Shown one piece after another: positions 6,084-8,345 of a stretch of DNA of 8,345 bases; the first letter of the stretch is position 1, and every line of letters begins with the position of its first letter. Below the pieces are notes generated by a model. It saw only the letters and a program-made list of their open reading frames with translations. It searched no databases and was not told the origin of the DNA. This stretch comes from Paludibacter sp. (lineage in GTDB: Bacteria > Bacteroidota > Bacteroidia > Bacteroidales > Paludibacteraceae). The stretch covers positions 1 to 8,345 of the forward strand of contig JAITXR010000226.1 in the NCBI GenBank assembly GCA_031284665.1. The letters are read 5' to 3'. The position numbers were made by a program, and so were the translations under genes.

Positions 6084-6692
6084 TTATCTAAAGTCTTCAA
6101 ATAATTTTTCGCTCAAACTATCTTTGTCCACCGTTGGTAAAGAATAATTTTTCTTTGGGAAATCTAACGGTTTATCGTTTTTTGAATTAAAAGCAAAATC
6201 TATTTTAAAACCGATATTGCCTTCATTTGTCAAAAACACATTATCGTATTCTGTGTCATCGTCAGCAATATACAACATTACTTTTTTTCCGATACATTGT
6301 TTTGGAGCGTAGTGGTCTTCTTGGTTTAATGTAGTCCACGCTAAAACGTTAGGAGAAAATCTGTCAATGCCAATTGGGTATTTCAAATAATTTACAAAGA
6401 AGCAAAATTTGTCAAAATTCACATCGTAAGGAAATGTAATAGCATATTCCCTATCTGTAATTCTTATAAACCTTGGCAAAACTGCATAGTCATTTTCATT
6501 GTAAGTATGGCAAAAATCACTAATTGCTTTTTTTAAATCTGATTCATTGGCTTCTTTGACAACAACAAGTTTGTCATTTTCTTTTTCGGTGTTTGGTAAG
6601 GTGTTAGCCACCACTGTACCTGTTTTTTTTGTTTTTATCAGAAGTATTCCAACGATAAAAACTACTGCTAAAATTAGATAAATTACTTTCAT
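6084..6692 (-). CDS. Membrane-anchored hypothetical protein, 202 residues
   Basis: The protein starts MKVIYLILAVVFIVGILLI, a single N-terminal membrane helix (about 3-20) followed by KTKK, so it should be anchored with most of the chain on one side; a cleavable signal is less likely because no clear cleavage site follows. Residues 21-50 are a polar linker rich in K, E and N. Residues 51-190 form a soluble domain with conserved-looking blocks: FCHTYNENDYAVLPRF, YAITFPYDVNFDKFCFFVNY, and KKVMLYIADDDTEYDNVFLT. I have a vague impression of related orphan proteins in Bacteroidetes but no function for them. It is more AT-rich than the bat genes, lies alone on the minus strand in the accessory patch, and has direct repeats but no clear promoter box upstream. 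Real gene likely; role unknown. Confidence 0.7.
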   Translation of the reverse strand: MKVIYLILAVVFIVGILLIKTKKTGTVVANTLPNTEKENDKLVVVKEANESDLKKAISDFCHTYNENDYAVLPRFIRITDREYAITFPYDVNFDKFCFFVNYLKYPIGIDRFSPNVLAWTTLNQEDHYAPKQCIGKKVMLYIADDDTEYDNVFLTNEGNIGFKIDFAFNSKNDKPLDFPKKNYSLPTVDKDSLSEKLFEDFR

Positions 6693-6714
6693 ATTATTTT
6701 ATTTATTGTTATTA

Positions 6715-6744
6715 TTATCTGTCAATTAATTTGTTATCTGTCAA
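6715..6744. repeat. Pair of 11-bp direct repeats (TTATCTGTCAA) upstream of the 202-residue gene
   Basis: TTATCTGTCAA occurs at 6715-6725 and again at 6734-6744, 19 bp apart, i.e. just under two helical turns. On the minus strand it reads TTGACAGATAA, 23-53 bases before the ATG at 6692. It could be a regulator site or a small duplication made when the GC-rich fragment next to it arrived; the second copy includes the stop codon of that fragment's open frame. Confidence 0.45.
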
Positions 6745-6841
6745 ACCGCACCGTCCTCGTTCTGTTCCCCGTCACGTCCGTCGAAAAACCGCAGTCGTTG
6801 TACCACGAGTACAGAAAACTTGCCCAGCTCCACGTCTGCAT
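6734..6841 (-). pseudogene. GC-rich 35-codon remnant, possibly the C-terminal end of a lost gene
   Basis: A minus-strand open frame from the ATG at 6841 to the TAA at 6736-6734 encodes MQTWSWASFLYSWYNDCGFS followed by TDVTGNRTRTVRFDR. Composition is strikingly different from the surroundings: G+C is over half here, against roughly a third in the flanks. The aromatic, glycine-rich text ending in TVRFDR recalls C-terminal ends of secreted Bacteroidetes proteins (for example Fibrobacter-type paralogous domains ending in 'VRxVR'), but I cannot assign it. The codon before the ATG is a stop, so any longer gene has been cut. The plus strand is also open here, so the coding direction is uncertain. 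Confidence 0.3.
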
Positions 6842-6849
6842 CTATATAC

Positions 6850-6885
6850 TAACTCTAACAGAGTTTTCAAACCCTGTTAAAGTTA
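6850..6885 (-). terminator. Hairpin downstream of lysS, possible terminator
   Basis: A 36-base imperfect palindrome has outer arms TAACTCTAACAG (6850-6861) and CTGTTAAAGTTA (6874-6885), with pairing continuing inwards (AGTTT with AAACC). The two internal mismatches are A-C on the plus strand but U-G wobbles on the minus strand, so a minus-strand transcript folds fully. It lies about 80 bases after the lysS stop on the same strand. No U-tract follows, so termination is a guess; another RNA role or a mobile repeat is possible. Confidence 0.45.
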
Positions 6886-6896
6886 ATTATCATTCC

Positions 6897-6964
6897 TTAA
6901 TTGGCATATTGTTAATTGGCACATTTGTTTATTGTTTATTAGCAAATTAGCACATTCGCAAATT
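6897..6964. repeat. Degenerate short repeats between lysS and the hairpin
   Basis: TTAATTGGCA occurs at 6897-6906 and 6912-6921, a 15-bp period, followed by TTATTG/TTTATT steps. GCAAATT then occurs at 6942-6948 and 6958-6964 on either side of ATTAGCACATT (6946-6956). The reverse complement of that last 11-mer, AATGTGCTAAT, is found at 2691-2701 right after the DUF58 stop. It reads as a scattered family of AT-rich intergenic repeats. Confidence 0.5.
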
Positions 6965-6965
6965 G

Positions 6966-8345
6966 TTATTTTTCCATTTTCATTTGCGGGAAAAACAGCA
7001 CTTCTTGTATTGCCTGTTGTCCGGTCATAAGCATCACAAGTCTGTCCATTCCGATACCCATTCCCGAAGTTGGCGGCATTCCGTATTCGAGTGCGCGCAC
7101 AAAATCCATATCAATAAACATTGCCTCGTCGTCGCCTTTTTCCGACAAACGAAGTTGTTCTTGGAAACGTTCGAGTTGGTCAATCGGGTCGTTGAGTTCG
7201 CTGTAAGCATTGGCGAGTTCCTTGCCATTTACCATTAATTCAAAGCGTTCGGTGAGTTCCGGGTTTGTACGATGGCGTTTGCAAAGCGGGCTCATTTCAA
7301 TCGGATAATCGGTAATGAAAGTCGGCTGAATGTAGTTACCTTCGCATTTTTCGCCAAAAATTTCGTCAATCAATTTGCCTTTTCCCATCGATTCGCTAAC
7401 TTCAATATGGAGTTTTTTGCATACTTCACGCAAATTTTCTTCGTTCATTCCGCTAATGTCGATGCCGGTATTTTCCTTGATAGAATCAATCATTGAAATA
7501 CGTTTAAACGGTGCTTTGAAATTTATTTTCCGTTCGCCAAATGTGATTTCGCACGTGCCGTTTACGTCAAGACAGATTTTTTCAATCATTTTTTCGGTAA
7601 AATCCATCATCCAATTATAATCTTTGTAGGCGACGTATATTTCCATACAAGTAAATTCGGGATTGTGAGTGCGGTCCATTCCTTCGTTGCGGAAATTTTT
7701 CGAAAATTCATAAACGCCTTCAAAACCACCTACAATTAAACGTTTGAGATACAGTTCATTAGCAATTCTCAAATACAAGTCAATATCAAGTGCGTTGTGG
7801 TGTGTAATGAATGGGCGCGCCGATGCACCACCCGGAATTGGCTGTAACACAGGAGTTTCCACTTCCACATAATTTTGCGAATTAAAATAATTGCGCATCG
7901 ATTGATAAACTTTTGTGCGTTTGAGAAAAATATCCTTAATTCCCTCATTTACAACTAAATCCACATACCGCTGACGATAACGCTGTTCGGGGTCTTCAAA
8001 AGCATCATACGCCAATCCGTCTTTGTATTTCACAATCGGCAGTGGGCGCAACGATTTTGACAGCACCGTCAATTCCTGTGCGTGGACGCTGATTTCGCCT
8101 GTTTGTGTGCGAAAAACGTATCCTTTTATGCCGATAAAATCACCAATATCAAGCAGTTTTTTGAAAACCGTGTTGTACATTTCCGGCTGCTCTTCGGTGG
8201 CAATATCGTCGCGGCTCACATAAAGTTGAATTCGCCCTTTTGAATCCTGCAATTCAACAAACGACGCTTTTCCCATAATACGGCGGCTCATAATTCTGCC
8301 CGCAATGCACACTTGGCGCTTTGGCTCGGCGTTGTCGTCAAATTC
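6966..8345 (-). CDS. lysS: Lysyl-tRNA synthetase (class II), N-terminus beyond window edge
   Basis: This enzyme charges tRNA-Lys with lysine using ATP in the cytoplasm. The frame is open from the right edge, beginning [20 protein letters not shown], so the GTG codon at 8312 is an internal valine and not the start. The 459 residues present cover the anticodon-binding OB fold ([20 protein letters not shown] at about 21-41) and the class II core. Motif 2 is [14 protein letters not shown] (about 218-231), and motif 3 is [15 protein letters not shown] (about 428-442). SPLCKRHR and the [15 protein letters not shown] block are also as expected. About 40-60 N-terminal residues are missing. The protein ends [13 protein letters not shown], close to where E. 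coli LysS ends; it lacks the extra C-terminal domain that I recall in many Bacteroides enzymes. It is a core gene and marks the edge of the accessory patch. Confidence 0.97.
   Translation of the reverse strand, partial: EFDDNAEPKRQVCIAGRIMSRRIMGKASFVELQDSKGRIQLYVSRDDIATEEQPEMYNTVFKKLLDIGDFIGIKGYVFRTQTGEISVHAQELTVLSKSLRPLPIVKYKDGLAYDAFEDPEQRYRQRYVDLVVNEGIKDIFLKRTKVYQSMRNYFNSQNYVEVETPVLQPIPGGASARPFITHHNALDIDLYLRIANELYLKRLIVGGFEGVYEFSKNFRNEGMDRTHNPEFTCMEIYVAYKDYNWMMDFTEKMIEKICLDVNGTCEITFGERKINFKAPFKRISMIDSIKENTGIDISGMNEENLREVCKKLHIEVSESMGKGKLIDEIFGEKCEGNYIQPTFITDYPIEMSPLCKRHRTNPELTERFELMVNGKELANAYSELNDPIDQLERFQEQLRLSEKGDDEAMFIDMDFVRALEYGMPPTSGMGIGMDRLVMLMTGQQAIQEVLFFPQMKMEK

Noticed and set aside
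8223..8312. GTG at 8312 as the start codon of lysS
   Set aside because: The frame continues to the window edge with typical LysS sequence ([11 protein letters not shown]), so this GTG encodes an internal valine and the true start is outside the window.

Overview
The window looks like chromosomal DNA of a Bacteroidetes (probably Bacteroidales-like) bacterium. The sequence is AT-rich, start codons have no Shine-Dalgarno sequence before them, several start regions carry the TAnnTTTG -7 promoter element typical of the phylum, and the main operon has the Bacteroidetes 'Bat' layout. None of this was checked against a database.

Layout. Positions 1-185 (minus strand) hold the first 61 codons of a small membrane-anchored protein that runs off the left edge. 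Positions 186-671 are non-coding and carry a 9-bp tandem repeat, two 16-bp perfect palindromes sharing a GAATTC core, and promoter-like elements on both strands. Positions 672-5696 (plus strand) hold a five-gene Bat cluster: a MoxR AAA+ ATPase, a DUF58 protein, a signal-peptide/one-TM protein with a DUF4381-like tail, BatA and BatB (both VWA proteins with intact MIDAS residues). Positions 5697-6965 look like an accessory patch on the minus strand: a truncated DUF6088-like gene with its promoter and an operator-like inverted repeat, an unrecognised membrane-anchored 202-residue protein, a GC-rich 35-codon remnant, a hairpin and degenerate short repeats. Positions 6966-8345 (minus strand) hold most of lysyl-tRNA synthetase (lysS), whose N-terminus lies beyond the right edge.

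How the genes fit together. In this family the MoxR ATPase is thought to act as a chaperone or remodeller for von Willebrand A proteins. DUF58 is itself VWA-like, and BatA and BatB are membrane-tethered VWA proteins facing the periplasm. The 307-residue protein would sit in the same membrane with a cytoplasmic tail. Bat clusters were linked to aerotolerance and stress in Bacteroides, but their mechanism is unsettled. The usual downstream batC/batD/batE genes are not found after batB, where the strand flips into the accessory patch.

I see no clear new multi-gene system. The observations most worth following up are the truncated DUF6088 locus with its operator, the paired palindromes, the shared 9-mer arrays ahead of two genes, and the GC-rich remnant.
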